64,000 bases of DNA, taken from NCBI RefSeq assembly GCF_050003625.1, contig NC_134398.1, positions 112,072,145-112,136,144 of the forward strand. Reading direction: 5' to 3'. The position numbers and the translations under genes are program-made. This DNA comes from Haematobia irritans. Taxonomy: Eukaryota > Arthropoda > Insecta > Diptera > Muscidae. The notes below the pieces were generated by a model. The model saw only the letters and a program-made list of their open reading frames with translations. It made no database searches and was not told the DNA's origin. Positions within the stretch are counted from its first letter, which is position 1. The number at the start of each line of letters is the position of its first letter. Shown in pieces: positions 47,201 through 54,362 of this stretch.

Positions 47201-47285
47201 TCGTGTACACAGTGGAAACAACCAGAATTCCAAGTCCCCCACTCGTACTACACGCACTGCTCTAAGTCCGTCGCCAATGGTATAA
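25840..47285 (+). CDS. Lrch: Lrch gene, partial, with two alternative 3' ends
   Basis: LRCH proteins combine N-terminal leucine-rich repeats with a C-terminal calponin-homology (CH) domain and act at the cell cortex. In Drosophila Lrch is tied to cortical actin and mitotic spindle positioning. Here eight internal exons (25840-26217, 26315-26451, 28244-28478, 28541-28943, 28999-29577, 29639-29747, 29806-29943, 30024-30101) all have AG/GT borders and compatible phases. They encode about 685 residues: seven leucine-rich repeats plus part of an eighth, a variable linker, and most of a CH domain. The final exon is either 38770-40080 or 47124-47285, both phase 0. The first exon, with the start codon and first repeat, is missing: the first codon here is split (last two bases AT of an Asp codon). 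The gene name rests on family motifs read by eye. Confidence 0.9.
26315..26451 (+). CDS. Lrch: Lrch exon: last leucine-rich repeats
   Basis: Bounded by TTTCAG and GTAAGT, it completes the split codon and encodes LVSLDVSNNRISSLP and LVEINLENNPMTSPPAS. The NP..SPPA ending is the usual end of the LRR block in LRCH proteins, just before the conserved GLVHVFKYL segment of the next exon. Confidence 0.92.
26452..28243. other. Lrch intron, no gene seen
   Basis: This 1.8-kb intron holds AT-rich sequence and TCGA-rich words (27119-27290) similar to 41570-41690, which may be a decayed MITE. No gene is visible. Confidence 0.6.
28244..28478 (+). CDS. Lrch: Lrch exon: post-LRR conserved linker
   Basis: It starts in phase 0 after TTGTAG and encodes LCVRGLVHVFKYLETQA and later HVDSGYSTCDGIDKRWS. 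Vertebrate LRCH proteins have closely similar blocks (a VHIFKYL segment and a DSG...KRWS segment) right after the repeats. It ends one base into a codon at the donor GTAAGT. Confidence 0.9.
28541..28943 (+). CDS. Lrch: Lrch exon: variable linker
   Basis: A Ser/Thr/Asn-rich low-complexity segment (KSKKDSPKVLTPTTPP at the start, STNNLSSSSNGSSPD later) ends in NVQTYR, where the Arg codon is split across the next intron. Splice sites TTGTAG and GTAACT are plausible. The linker is poorly conserved between species, so assignment rests on phase and on the flanking conserved exons. Confidence 0.85.
28999..29577 (+). CDS. Lrch: Lrch exon: EYKEALKQQR block and linker
   Basis: The exon opens with EYKEALKQQRSQEVYK, a block shared with vertebrate LRCH proteins, followed by His/Gln-rich and Asn/Ser/Gly-rich low-complexity sequence to KAHR. 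It starts after TTTTCAG and ends two bases into a codon at GTAAGT. The 5' block is probably a short coiled coil. Confidence 0.88.
29639..29747 (+). CDS. Lrch: Lrch exon: pre-CH segment
   Basis: It encodes TVTWNHDIPPEKLSFTM and REFDRQREEIELMSQLRN, a charged helix leading into the CH domain. Borders are TTTCAG and GTATGT. It ends in phase 0. Confidence 0.9.
29806..29943 (+). CDS. Lrch: Lrch exon: CH domain, first part
   Basis: It encodes IIETRLKTTLPEDIASAL, then TDGVILCHLANYVRPRS and VASIHVPSPGV. The DGVxLCHLxNxxRPxS core is diagnostic for the LRCH-type single CH domain. The donor is GTGAGT. Phase 0 at both ends. Confidence 0.93.
30024..30101 (+). CDS. Lrch: Lrch exon: CH domain, middle; alternative-splice donor
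   Basis: Encodes SKLTMARCRRNVDNFLEACR then KIGVDE, closely like the vertebrate KLSMAKCRRNVENFL block. It is exactly 26 codons, phase 0 at both ends. The donor GTAAGT at 30102 can join either terminal exon (38770 or 47124), since both start in phase 0. Confidence 0.93.
31220..31378 (+). repeat. SINE fragment (tRNA-derived)
   Basis: TGTTGCATGCAAAGGGTCATGGGTTC, an imperfect tRNA-like head with a B-box-like GGGTTCAATG, is followed by TTTTCAGCGGTGGATTATCC and TTTCAAAGCTTCTCT, shared with the SINE at 38123-38325. It is truncated directly against the Penelope remnant. Confidence 0.65.
31532..32910 (-). mobile_element. DD37D mariner-like element, decayed
   Basis: A 1379-bp Tc1/mariner element with perfect inverted ends of about 28 bp (AAGGGTGATACGGTCAAAAT and its complement), flanked by TA on both sides. 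Its transposase reads on the minus strand. Inserted in the GIY-YIG remnant. Confidence 0.88.
31880..32776 (-). pseudogene. DD37D mariner transposase, frameshifted
   Basis: The protein starts MPSKQEEQRIKILL at 32776 and has a helix-turn-helix (SHAKLAKSLKIAKTTVTNVI). The catalytic residues follow in other frames: VMDDETYVK, LFWPDLASCHY and ELRPIDEQQ. I count 37 residues between the second and third Asp, the spacing of the maT/DD37 group. Frame changes near 32480 and 32200 disable it. Confidence 0.8.
33061..33302. repeat. TTAA-flanked MITE
   Basis: The left end GGTGGGTATTAAGTTCGAG and the right end CGGAACTTAATACCCTCC are imperfect inverted repeats extended by GTTTAG-CGCTAAAATCG, directly flanked by TTAA (33057-33060 and 33303-33306). 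The 242-bp interior is non-coding. A decayed relative is near 46545-46650 (GATTTTAGCGGCTAAAC). Confidence 0.72.
33680..33870 (+). repeat. SINE fragment, 3' part
   Basis: TTCTCTAAGTGGTTT, AACGCCGTTTGGAATCCG, CTATAAAAAAGGTCCCTTG and GATAAGAGAGAAGTTCACC match the SINE at 44801-45095 in order. The tRNA-like head is missing. Confidence 0.7.
34436..34979. repeat. hAT-like MITE, TCGA/AATCG-rich
   Basis: TAGGGATC at the left and GATCCCTA at the right, followed inwards by CATAAATC/GATAATT and AATCG words, form inverted ends. Flanks GGTGAAAC and ATTGAAAC match at six of eight positions, suggesting an 8-bp target duplication. Confidence 0.55.
35113..35727. repeat. hAT-like MITE with perfect 8-bp duplication
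   Basis: Ends CAGGGCTGTCA and TGGCAGCCCTG are inverted repeats, flanked by GCCTTGAG on both sides (35105-35112 and 35728-35735). An 8-bp duplication with CAGGG termini is the hAT superfamily signature. The 615-bp interior is non-coding and rich in AAAATCG. Confidence 0.82.
35766..35850 (-). repeat. SINE fragment, 3' tail
   Basis: On the minus strand this reads CTAAGTGAGCCTGAAAC, then GGCTGCCACTTTAATCTAAC, as at the 3' end of the SINE at 44801-45095. Confidence 0.65.
35866..36290. repeat. MITE copy 1, ATCGATGCCCTCATT family
   Basis: The left end ATATCGATGCCCTCATTTCA and the right end (TTTGGAATGAAGCAGTCGATAT) are imperfect inverted repeats. The body is shared with 37236-37640, for example GAGTACGCTAAGTCGACTTA and CTATCAAAAGTTATGGTTAA. 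Confidence 0.65.
36373..36963 (-). pseudogene. LINE RNase H fragment
   Basis: On the minus strand: YYFYTDGSKLDGQVGFGIYS (first Asp), HCSVFQAEILAIRD (Glu), INIYSDSQPAI (Asp), and WVPGHWNIPENCVADELAR (PGH, last Asp). A frameshift lies near 36670. This is the RNase H region of a non-LTR element unrelated to the one at 9009-15428. The rest of that element is absent. Confidence 0.78.
37236..37640. repeat. MITE copy 2, ATCGATGCCCTCATT family
   Basis: Second copy of the 35866-36290 repeat in the same orientation, with similar ends (TTCGATGTCCTCATTCCAG left, TTTAGAATGGAGACATCGAT right). It overlaps the start of sequence related to 1350-1700. Confidence 0.65.
37640..37870 (+). repeat. Fragment related to 1400-1690
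   Basis: ACACTGAATTCGGATCACACC, CAACGGCTGTTGAAACGGTGG and CATTCGTCCTATGACA parallel the sequence at 1497-1580. It belongs to the CCCAGCAAAAAAA-ended family. Confidence 0.6.
38020..38090 (+). repeat. Helentron-like 3' end fragment
   Basis: TTGCCATCGGCAACTGCTACCACAACCC followed by ATATACTTGTTTAAT resembles the 3' end of the element at 56646-58092, with most of the hairpin region lost. Confidence 0.5.
38123..38325 (-). repeat. tRNA-derived SINE with pol III boxes
   Basis: On the minus strand the copy starts GGGAGCCACCGTCGTGC. It has an A-box region CAATGGTTAGCATGCC and a B box GGTTCAAACCC (38261-38271), then TTTTTCAGCGGTGGATTATC and CTATAAAAAGGAGGTCCC, where it is truncated. The other copies in the window show the same order. 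It is the only copy here with both pol III boxes in good shape. Confidence 0.75.
38770..40080 (+). CDS. Lrch: Lrch alternative terminal exon with tail anchor
   Basis: A 436-codon open exon follows GTTGGTTGCAG and reads in phase 0 from the donor at 30102. Its first residues, ELLCSCEDVV, resemble the start of the distal exon (NLICCAADVL), so it continues the CH domain for about ten residues and then departs. The body is acidic, Q/N/K-rich and probably disordered (for example HDDDQKRSNKD, KKQMMREFEKPKFE). The C-terminus (SHTLTIILSCVFIVTFLLLV and six more residues) is one hydrophobic segment at the very end, the form of a tail anchor. The predicted product has LRRs and an incomplete CH domain facing the cytosol, held on a membrane. 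It could instead belong to a separate gene, but no start or promoter is evident and the phase fits. Confidence 0.8.
   Translation, partial: ELLCSCEDVVPHFECDGDGVVEDVTDNSSTSGLRGNNNNNKHSDFELDPNIKRPQRSMLYKKLPNATAVLTTIGALIALDMNPHHQSITNKQQQHDFQIKLRQYQMKQHDDDQKRSNKDVWDEKRRCILLEEDGEDMQKPDKPKEEQTQFSATFTKKQMMREFEKPKFESCENNNANQYQRGKSGDGVHEYQEYNMYSNCKGTIIEDHIQQKDQQHQKGTTSIGNFYRHCKLKTFQKIKLNLITHHGNSGGYEDDIYGSTEMDTTTTLQTIVETDNDVISGGSGTGPNSGLYQIVDEKYNNELSLKVISSLNELSGSPKPSKYQLLELPSNETNTPICGKSTLTSGNSVSKRIEFFEHANIPNGGIIKPKSNIYSIYRVNDGNETEENLIAKNMLKEKESGSSIFMLRHDSHTLTIILSCVFIVTFLLLVFFPIPG
40438..40443 (+). other. Possible polyadenylation signal, short Lrch form
   Basis: AATAAA about 360 bp after the stop of the tail-anchored exon. 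It is one plausible signal among several in AT-rich DNA. Confidence 0.3.
43420..43760. repeat. Decayed relative of the 17353-18543 element
   Basis: GGACATTCGAAAACGACACC, TTTCTCGATGTTATTTTAAAG and CTATACATATTTTCCATATT match the left part of the earlier element in order. CAGAAGAAAAATTAAAG and GCGGTAGG match its right part. The 0.6-kb insert is absent here, giving an independent empty form. Confidence 0.65.
43976..44338. repeat. TTAA-flanked fold-back MITE (GGCCGGTATGCACC)
   Basis: Ends GGCCGGTATGCACCTCTAGC and GCTAGAGGTGCATACCGGCC are perfect inverted repeats extending into AAAATTT, next to TTAA on both sides (43972-43975 and 44339-44342). An internal variant (GCTGGTATGCACCTCTAATG) lies near 44070. 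Confidence 0.78.
44801..45095 (+). repeat. SINE copy, near full length but lacking B-box region
   Basis: The head GTGGTGCAATGGTTAGCATG (A box) is joined after CCCGCCTTGCA directly to AGGTCGAACACC, so the usual GGTTCRA B-box part is deleted. The body continues TTTTTCAGCGGTGGGTTATC, CTATAAAAAGGAGGTCCC and GATAAGAGAGAAGTTCACC, and the 3' end is CTGCCACTTAACCTAACCT. Confidence 0.75.
46107..46397 (+). pseudogene. Possible Myb/SANT (zeste-like) DNA-binding remnant
   Basis: The frame reads QAKAISQNLWDQLAIKCNAS then GPLCNCESWKLPLTKRIK. The spacing LW..L..KCNASGP......SWK resembles the Myb/SANT-like domain found in zeste-type proteins and in the second protein of Harbinger transposons. No ATG is needed for the match (the frame is entered by TTG codons), and no other part of such a gene is nearby. 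Assignment is tentative. Confidence 0.35.
47124..47285 (+). CDS. Lrch: Lrch distal terminal exon: end of CH domain
   Basis: This exon follows TTTCTTTTAG and is entered in phase 0. It encodes NLICCAADVLEGKGAVQVAI then TVSELFRVHSG, and a short Ser/Thr/Arg tail ending SPSPMV before TAA. Vertebrate LRCH proteins end their CH domain with the parallel block (a LC..HILE..GLV.VG.TVQALL pattern), so this is the canonical end. Product length from the first exon in the window is about 739 residues. Confidence 0.9.
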   Translation, partial: NLICCAADVLEGKGAVQVAITVSELFRVHSGNNQNSKSPTRTTRTALSPSPMV

Positions 47286-48428
47286 GTGATCAACTCCCTA
47301 CCCATATGCCCTATGTATTGCAATGCATAGAACAGAGGTTCCTTAACTTATGGAAAATAACGAAAGAGATTTGTTTGTTTGTTGTGAATCAAAAAAAAAA
47401 AACACTTGTCGTATTGTGAATTGTTGTGAATGCAGTCAGAATGCTGCTGCTAAGTATTACTTAATATCAATTGATACTTGTCGAACCAACGACAGACGAG
47501 ACTCATTTTAAGCTTAGTACAATTTTCGTTTTTTTTTTTATTAAATTCCTTTGAAATGTACATTATTTTCATATATAGTTTTTCTTATTTAATAGCTTTT
47601 TTTTATTTTATATCTATTGAAGGAAACAAAAGAAAACGAAACAAATTTGAAAAACAACATTGTAAATAAATGACACCAAATATAATGAACCACATAGACT
47701 AAATAGCCATAGTAGAATAAAACGCAATACCAGTGTCGAAAAAAATACCAAATTGTTGTATTGTGTGAATATTTTGAAAATAATTAAATAAACTTCATTT
47801 AATTAAGACATTCATTATTCATTCATGGTTCGATTCCAAAAAAAAAAAAAAATAAATAAATAAATTATGCACCTAGTTTTATTGAAATCATCAGCTCACC
47901 CATCAATTAGATCGAATCATTAAGTCAAAGAACCAGTCAATCACAAACTACAAAGCGGACGAAGAAGAAAAACTAAATACATACGAAAGTCATTTACAAA
48001 ATTTTAGACATATTCACTTTTCCTATTATTGTAATTATTTTTTATACACTTTTATTCATATAATTATTATTTTACATATTTTTCTACATGTGTAAAATTA
48101 TTTTGTGATTAAATGAAAAACAAATATTACATACATATATCCTATTTTCTTTTATATCGAAAATATGACCCAATCTATAGCAAACTTCAAGTGGCAAGAA
48201 TGCGATGTATTTCAAACGGAAAATTGACTTGGAAGTACACAATTCGATAGTGGGGCATATTGCAAATGTCGCGATTTTTAAAGCCATAGTTGAAAACAGA
48301 TTTAAACTTGCATTGATGGCGGCTAAACCAGCTTTAAAAATAAATGACATAATAAATGCGAGAAAAAATTTTGGTTATGCCACATGATTGGTCGTTCAAT
48401 TTTTGTCAAAATGATAGATTTTGTTATT
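47286..48428. other. Probable Lrch 3' UTR and downstream AT-rich DNA
   Basis: AATAAA at 47665-47670 and further copies near 47717 and 47787 are candidate polyadenylation signals for the long form. No gene is seen. Confidence 0.45.
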
Positions 48429-48432
48429 TTAA

Positions 48433-48923
48433 CCCTTAAACGCACAAGGTCACCGATTCCTTCGAAAAAAATATTTCATATGCAAAATGTTAAGTAAAGA
48501 ACATGGTAAAGCATACCACATTTTAAAATAGTGTGTGTGTGTGTGTGTCTTAAATAGTGGTTGTATCTTAAAAAATACGGTGTGAATTAAACTAAGTTTT
48601 TATTTACAAATAGACAATTTGATTTTAGTAGAGAATAGAGATATGTTTACACTACACAGCTTTTTTATCAATATTACTTTTATCTCTGGTATATATTATT
48701 AAACTTCCAATTTTTAGTTTTTTGAATTCTTGGTCAAAATTTGATTTTTATTTTTGACTGCATATTACTCAGAAATACAATAAATTTTCCGGAAAAACAT
48801 ATTTTTAGAAAAGCGCTATGTACTAATACTACAAACTTGATTTCATAGAATTCGGTCAAAATTTTAAGACATAAGAATTTTTTATCTGTTTGTATCTTAA
48901 AAGATACAGCGCGCATTTAAGAG
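48433..48923. repeat. TTAA-flanked MITE-like repeat
   Basis: The left end CCCTTAAACGCACAAGG and the right end (CGCGCATTTAAGAG) are imperfect inverted repeats with TTAA at 48429-48432 and 48924-48927. It contains a (GT)n run at about 48532-48548. Confidence 0.55.
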
Positions 48924-49214
48924 TTAATATCAAATGGTATTTTGTTATCGTTGCAAATGAATACCTTATCTGGTTCAAAACGTGTGCAAGAGACCCTGCA
49001 CTTTAACAAGAGTTTGTCATTGACGGGGAACATTTTTACTTTAGGACATGACTTCGACCCTTTCCAAAGTACACACTTGGAACCGTTTAGCATGAGCAGC
49101 TTTTATACAGGTCTCCATGCACATCAACAAGGTTTGTCGTTGACGGCAGTGGGCAGTTTATTACAACTGGATCTTAGACAGGTCCCCATAAACCAGTCTT
49201 GGACAATCTCTTAA

Positions 49215-49635
49215 CCCTCTAATGCCCAAATTTTTCTGCCAGCTGATTAAATATTCAATGTTAACGATACAAAAGCAAGAAAACTAAACAAGAAAAATTT
49301 ACAGTGAAACCTCTAAAATTTGGACACTCTGAAAACCGGACACCTCCAAAGGTGTATAGTTGCTCGGGGACGTTTGCTATATTAAAACATTAAAATTAAC
49401 CTCTCATAAGTGGACACCTCCCAAATGTGGACAAAATTTAGGCGACCGTGAATGGCCACCTTTCAGAGGTTTCACTGTATATGGTAAAATTCAGTATATG
49501 CTGCAAAGCCTCATGAACAGTTTTAACTAAGTTTTCTTTTTATTTTACCCATTTTTGTTGTCTTAAGGTGCGTTTTACTAAAAGCTTCCTGATTTAATGA
49601 AGCCCGCCTAAAAGGGGGGATTGGGCATTAGAGGG
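49215..49635. repeat. TTAA-flanked MITE holding a pogo-like MITE
   Basis: Ends CCCTCTAATGCCCAA and TTGGGCATTAGAGGG are perfect inverted repeats flanked by TTAA (49211-49214 and 49636-49639). A 176-bp element is nested inside. Confidence 0.78.
49302..49477. repeat. pogo/Tigger-like MITE
   Basis: Ends CAGTGAAACCTCTAAAA and TTTCAGAGGTTTCACTG are inverted repeats flanked by TA. CAGTGAAACCTCT termini with TA duplications are known from pogo/Tigger elements. The 176-bp interior includes repeated GTGGACACCTCC-like words. Confidence 0.75.
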
Positions 49636-49639
49636 TTAA

Positions 49640-50389
49640 GAACCTGTTTCAATTTGAGCGTGCGAACTGTCACAAAATGGTTCCAAATCGTTTTTTGTTG
49701 AAACAATTCTGCAACTTTTGAACGGATAAAGATATCAACATAATTTTTTCTGCGTGTGTAAAAGCTGAGGTGTTTTGCTCTAAGTTTCATTTGTGGGTCT
49801 CTAGTGGGTCCACGGGCCGACTTGTAGGCGCTGAAAGTTGGTCACATCGGTGGTATGGAATTTTGTTTTAGCTGTCAACTCTGCAATTTTGATCCAATTT
49901 CGAAGATTTTTTCTTTGCTGAGTAGAACTTGTAAAGCTCTACATAAAAGTATTCGTAATTTTTCTTCTTAACTGCATTCCCTACAAAATTCTACGAATTC
50001 TAGAAGAAAAAAATGTGATTATATTAAAAGTTGTAAAGTCCACAAATTAGAATTGCAAATAAATATTGAATTTTTACCATGTTTTTGAAAAAAGGCACAT
50101 ACATTTTTTCTGTCGTAACATTTTATAGACTTCTCCCAATCTTTTAAATAATAAATAAGGATACGTTTTAAGCTTCTATCGGCCATTTTGGTGAAGTAGT
50201 ATTTGAGTTCTTCTCCTCCCAAAATCGGCAATTTTGCAAAAAGCCCTATGTGTCCACTAACTACCTGTAAAAGGTTTCAACATCCTACCAGTATACAGCT
50301 GAGAAATATGCAAATTACAAAAAATAACGGTTTTTCAACATATGTTCGGGGATTTTTGATACCAATTTTGGGAATGTATATTCAGCAAT
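49640..50389 (-). repeat. Unclassified dispersed repeat with short ORF, copy 1
   Basis: On the minus strand this matches 56470-58430 (outside the Helentron insert) and part of 54935-55080. A 70-codon frame (50231-50019) reads MPILGGEELKYYFTKMADRS then LKRILIYYLKDWEKSIK. The copy at 56479 reads MPILRREELIYYLTKMADKS and continues similarly. I cannot assign a family. Another shared block holds GTTGACAGCTAAAAT/ATTTTAGCTGTCAAC. Confidence 0.5.
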
Positions 50390-50806
50390 AGGGCTGTTTT
50401 CTTTTTGCACTGGATACAACATTTGTATGGGCTATCCAGAACATCGTTGCACTGGTGTTCTATCCAGAACATCTCATCAGTGCAAGTCGCGCCGATCTTG
50501 CCAGATTGTGTTTTGATAAAGTGACGCTTCATCGATTTACAATAGCACTTTATTGTGACTAATTTATCGAAAAAAATGAAATTCAAAGTGGTATAGTGTC
50601 ACAAATAATCGCAGCAGTAAATATTTATTACTAATTGGAGCATTTCATACATTAAAAATGCAAGATTTCACTTCTTTTCTGTGATTGTTTTTGAACAGCT
50701 GATGACAGTGTTGCATATTTTTGGAGATGTCCTGGATAAACGAGTACTCTGTTTTCTTTTAGTCCTTCACGGCTTAGGGTATCCAGTGCTAAAAGAAAAC
50801 AGCCCT
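50390..50806 (+). repeat. MITE AGGGCTGTTTTCTTTT, copy 1
   Basis: Ends AGGGCTGTTTTCTTTTTGCA and (TGCTAAAAGAAAACAGCCCT) are inverted repeats. AAT flanks both sides. The interior includes GCACTGG..TCTATCCAGAACATC partial repeats. Copy 2, at 53668-54067, is in the opposite orientation. Confidence 0.72.
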
Positions 50807-50924
50807 AATATTTCTTAAAACAATTTTCCCTGCAAAAATCCCGTGCTTAAGCAAATGCTCCAAAAACTTGCACTAAACATCACTAACTAGGGTAAAATAA
50901 TTCATTTCTGCAAATGTACGTTTA

Positions 50925-52217
50925 ACTGGTTGGCTGATAAGTCCCCGGTCTGACACATAGATGGCGTCGCTAGTATTAAATGCATATTATTTTTATATAG
51001 TACCAACCTTCAAATGATTCGTGTCAAAATTTGACGTATGTAAGTCAATTAGTTTGGGAGATAGAGCGTCTTTTGTGAAGCAACTTTTGTTATTGTGAAA
51101 AAAAAAATGGAAAAAAAGGAATTTCGTGTTTTGATCAAATACTGTTTCCTGAAGGGGAAAAATACGGTGGAAGCAAAAACTTGGCTTGATAATGAGTTTC
51201 CGGACTCTGCCCCAGGGAAATCAACAATAATTGATTGGTATGCAAAATTCAAGCGTGGTGAAATGAGCTCGGAGTACAGTGAACGCTGTGGACGCCCGAA
51301 AGAGGTGGTTACCGACGAAAACATCAAAAAATCCACAAAATGATTTTTAATGACCGTAAAATGAAGTTGATGGCGATAGCAGAGGCCTTAAAGATATCAA
51401 AGGAACGTGTTGGTCATATCATTCATGAATATTTGGATATGCGGAAGCTCTGTGCAAAATGGGTGCCGCGCGAGCTCACATTTGACCAAAAACAACAACG
51501 TGTTGATGATTCTGAGCGGTGTTTGTAGCTGTTAACTCGTAATACACCCGAGTTTTTCCGTCGATAAGTGACAATGGATGAAACATGGCTCCATCACTAC
51601 ACTCCTGAGTCCAATCGACAGTCGGCTGAGTGGACAGCGACCGGTGAACCGTCTCCGAAGCGTGGAAAGACTCAAAAGTACGTTGGCAAAGTAATGACCT
51701 CTGTTTTTTGGGATGCGCATGAAATAATTGTTATTGATTATCTTGAGAAGGGAAAAACCATCAACAGTGACTATTATATGGCGTTATTGGAGCGTTTGAA
51801 GGTCGAAATCGCGGCAAAACGGCCCCATATGAAAAAGAAAAAGTGTTGTTCCACCAAGACAAAGCACCGTGCCACAAGTCATTGAGAACGATGGCAAAAA
51901 TTCATGAATTGGTCTTCGAATTGCTTCCCCACCCACCCTATTCTGCTTCTCCACCCTACGCGACTTTTTCTTGCTCTCAGACCTCAAAAGGATGCTCACA
52001 AGGAAAAAAGTTGGCTGCAATGAAGGGGTGTTCGCCGAAACTGAGGCCTATTGTGAGGCAAAACCGAAGGAGTACTACCAAAATCATCATCAAAAAATTG
52101 GAAGGTCGTTATAATCGTTGTATCGCTCTTAAAGGGAACTATGTTGAATAATAAAAACGAATTTTGACAAAAAATGTGTTTTTCTTTGTTAGACCGGGGA
52201 CTTATCAGCCAACCTGT
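50925..52217 (+). mobile_element. DD34D-type mariner, decayed
   Basis: A 1293-bp element flanked by TA, with inverted ends GGTTGGCTGATAAGTCCCCG and its complement. Length and coding order are standard for mariner. Its right flank runs straight into a GGGGGCTATATC-type repeat. Confidence 0.88.
51107..52151 (+). pseudogene. Mariner transposase (DD34D type), broken
   Basis: The frame starts MEKKEFRVLIKYCFLKGK, with a helix-turn-helix region (STIIDWYAKFKRGE) and GRPKEVVTDENI. After a frame change near 51335 it continues (KISKERVGHIIHEYL, LCAKWVPRELT). It then shows TMDETWLHHYTPES (first Asp) and, in a third frame, LFHQDKAPCH (second Asp). The region of the third Asp (normally YSPDLAPSD) is corrupted to YSASPPY. 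The C-terminal KKLEGRYNRCIALKGNYVE is intact. Stops and frameshifts show it is dead. Confidence 0.82.
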
Positions 52218-52400
52218 TATATGGGGGCTATACCAAATCTGAACCGATTTAAATGAAACTCGGCACACTTGACGATTCTTTCAAATGTACATCTAGAGCC
52301 ATATGGGTGCATATCGGGCGTAAGATATATATGGGGGCTATATCTAAATCTGAACCGATTTAAACCAAACTTCTGAAACTGAAGCCACTTCAAAGCTTTG
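52218..52400 (+). repeat. GGGGGCTATATC-type tandem repeat fragment
   Basis: Two partial units share ATATGGGGGCTATA, AATCTGAACCGATTTAAA and AAACT. A related unit lies at 56360-56440 (GGAGCCATATGGGTGCATAT). This is a second tandem-unit family related in style to the Helentron centre. Confidence 0.5.
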
Positions 52401-52643
52401 CAATGCTCTATCCAACATTCAATGCTGCATTGATAAATGGAGGATGAACGTAAATTAAAGCATGTCCATTTATATGACATTTACGAATAAACGGATTTCA
52501 CATACGCCATTGATACCATTTGCAAATTCCGCAAAATAGTTGGGAATGAACCTTGACGCTAAATAAGATGGAAAGAACATGTCAAGAAAAAAAAAGACAC
52601 AGAGGTCAAACTTAAATTTCGCCAACTTTACTGGTTTTTCGTG

Positions 52644-53638
52644 CACGCAGAGAAAAAACATGATTGTCACAATCATATTCGAAGAGCAAAATAATATGAT
52701 AAGAGCTATATTTGCGGCGACCATGTAACATTTTAACCTGCAACCATGTTGGCTCAGTGAAGATGGTTGTAAGAAAAATATAATTGTCCTCGTCTAAAAT
52801 GTTATTATATTGATAAAAAGAATTTTGTTTGAATGAAAAGACAATGGTCACGATTTAAAATGTTATGATATCCATTCAAAATGTTTTTCTTCTAGTTAAA
52901 AGAACATGGTCACAACCTAAAATGTTTTGATCTTTATGAAAAAACTTTTTTCATCGTCGAAAAAGGACGCCACTTGAGAAAAGAAAACACAAAATTAACT
53001 TTATTTATTTGTTTTTATTTATTTATAAACTAATTCATTGTTTTTTTTTTTTGTATTTATAATGCCGTTCAAGCAAACATCATATATTTTTAACAAACTC
53101 TATTTTATTTCAATATCAACAATAAGTAATTATTCCATATTTACATCGTGCCCATCAAATGTACAAACGCAGACATCATGTAACTGCAAATTCCAAGAAA
53201 TAATTAACACAAGAAACAATTAACACACGACTGATGCGCAAAATGAAAATCGTGTGTACCTGTCACTGTTTTTATAAAATTCTTTTCGCTACAAAAAAAA
53301 AATAAAAATGTAAATGGTCACGAAAACAATGTACATGGTCTTTATGGCCATAGACATGTCTATACGTAACCTATAAAAATACTTTTTTCCCTGCATAAAA
53401 GTAAAAAAATTTAATGTCAGGTACATGATTTTCCCGACCATTTAATGGTCTCAAATTCTATCATTCAAATGATAGAACATGTTTGCGGTATTTGAGAACT
53501 ATTCAAATGCTTATTGCCACCATACATTTTTCTCCGCTCGAAAACTATTTTTACAAAGACAAAGTACATGTTTTTCGCGGCAATTACATGCTCTAGATAA
53601 GCATTAAATTATGTCCAAACATGGTTTTTCTGTGCATG
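52644..53638 (+). mobile_element. 1.1-kb inverted-repeat element, copy A
   Basis: The left end CACGCAGAGAAAAAACATG and the right end (ACATGGTTTTTCTGTGCATG) are imperfect inverted repeats. It is about 995 bp and shows deletions relative to copies B (58585-59726) and C (60296-62730). The body contains many ATGGTC/GACCAT words. No transposase is recognisable. Confidence 0.72.
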
Positions 53639-53667
53639 TAGTCAATGCGCCATGGTACATCGGCAAT

Positions 53668-54067
53668 AGGGCTGTTTTCTTTTAGGACTGGATACCCTAA
53701 GCCGTGAACGACTAAAAGAAAACAGAGTACTCGTTTATCCAGGACATCTCCAAAAATATGCAACACTGTCATCAGCTGTTTAAAAACAATCACAGAAAAG
53801 AAGTGAAATCTTGCATTTTTTGTGTATGAGATGCTCAAATTAGTAATAAATATTTACTGCTGCGATTATTTATGACACTATACCACTTTCAATTACATGT
53901 TTTTCCATAAATTAGTCACAATAAAGTGCTATTGTGAATCGATGAAGCGTCACTTTATCAAAACACAATCTGGCAAGATCGGCGCGACTTGCACTGATGA
54001 AATGTTCTGGATAGAACACCAGTGCAACGATGTTCTGTTGTATCCAGTGCAAAAAGAAAACAGCCCT
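53668..54067 (-). repeat. MITE AGGGCTGTTTTCTTTT, copy 2
   Basis: An inverted copy of 50390-50806, with matching ends and interior words GATGTCCTGGATAAACGAG (complement) and GATCGGCGCGACTTGCACTG. AAT lies on both sides. Confidence 0.72.
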
Positions 54068-54362
54068 AATAGTGACTTGCATCGAGATTTAGGAGTGAGA
54101 ACAATTTCTCAAGAAATTTTACTCATTGCTCGAAAACATAAGACTAAACTTCAAACGAGTTAAATAATAGATAAAGAAACTACTCCACCTCTAAGAGGCT
54201 CCATAGGATTGTCCCCCTGGATCTGGTAAACTAACCCCAGAAAAGTAATAAGCTAGAGTATAGTTGTTGAACTATTTCTCACCAAATTTTTACACTAGAG
54301 TAAATATTCTAGTATTGTAATTGTAACTACTCTAAAAGTACTAGATGAGTAAACTCAGTTGT

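Noticed and set aside
48532..48548. (GT)n run
   Set aside because: Ordinary microsatellite inside a MITE-like repeat.
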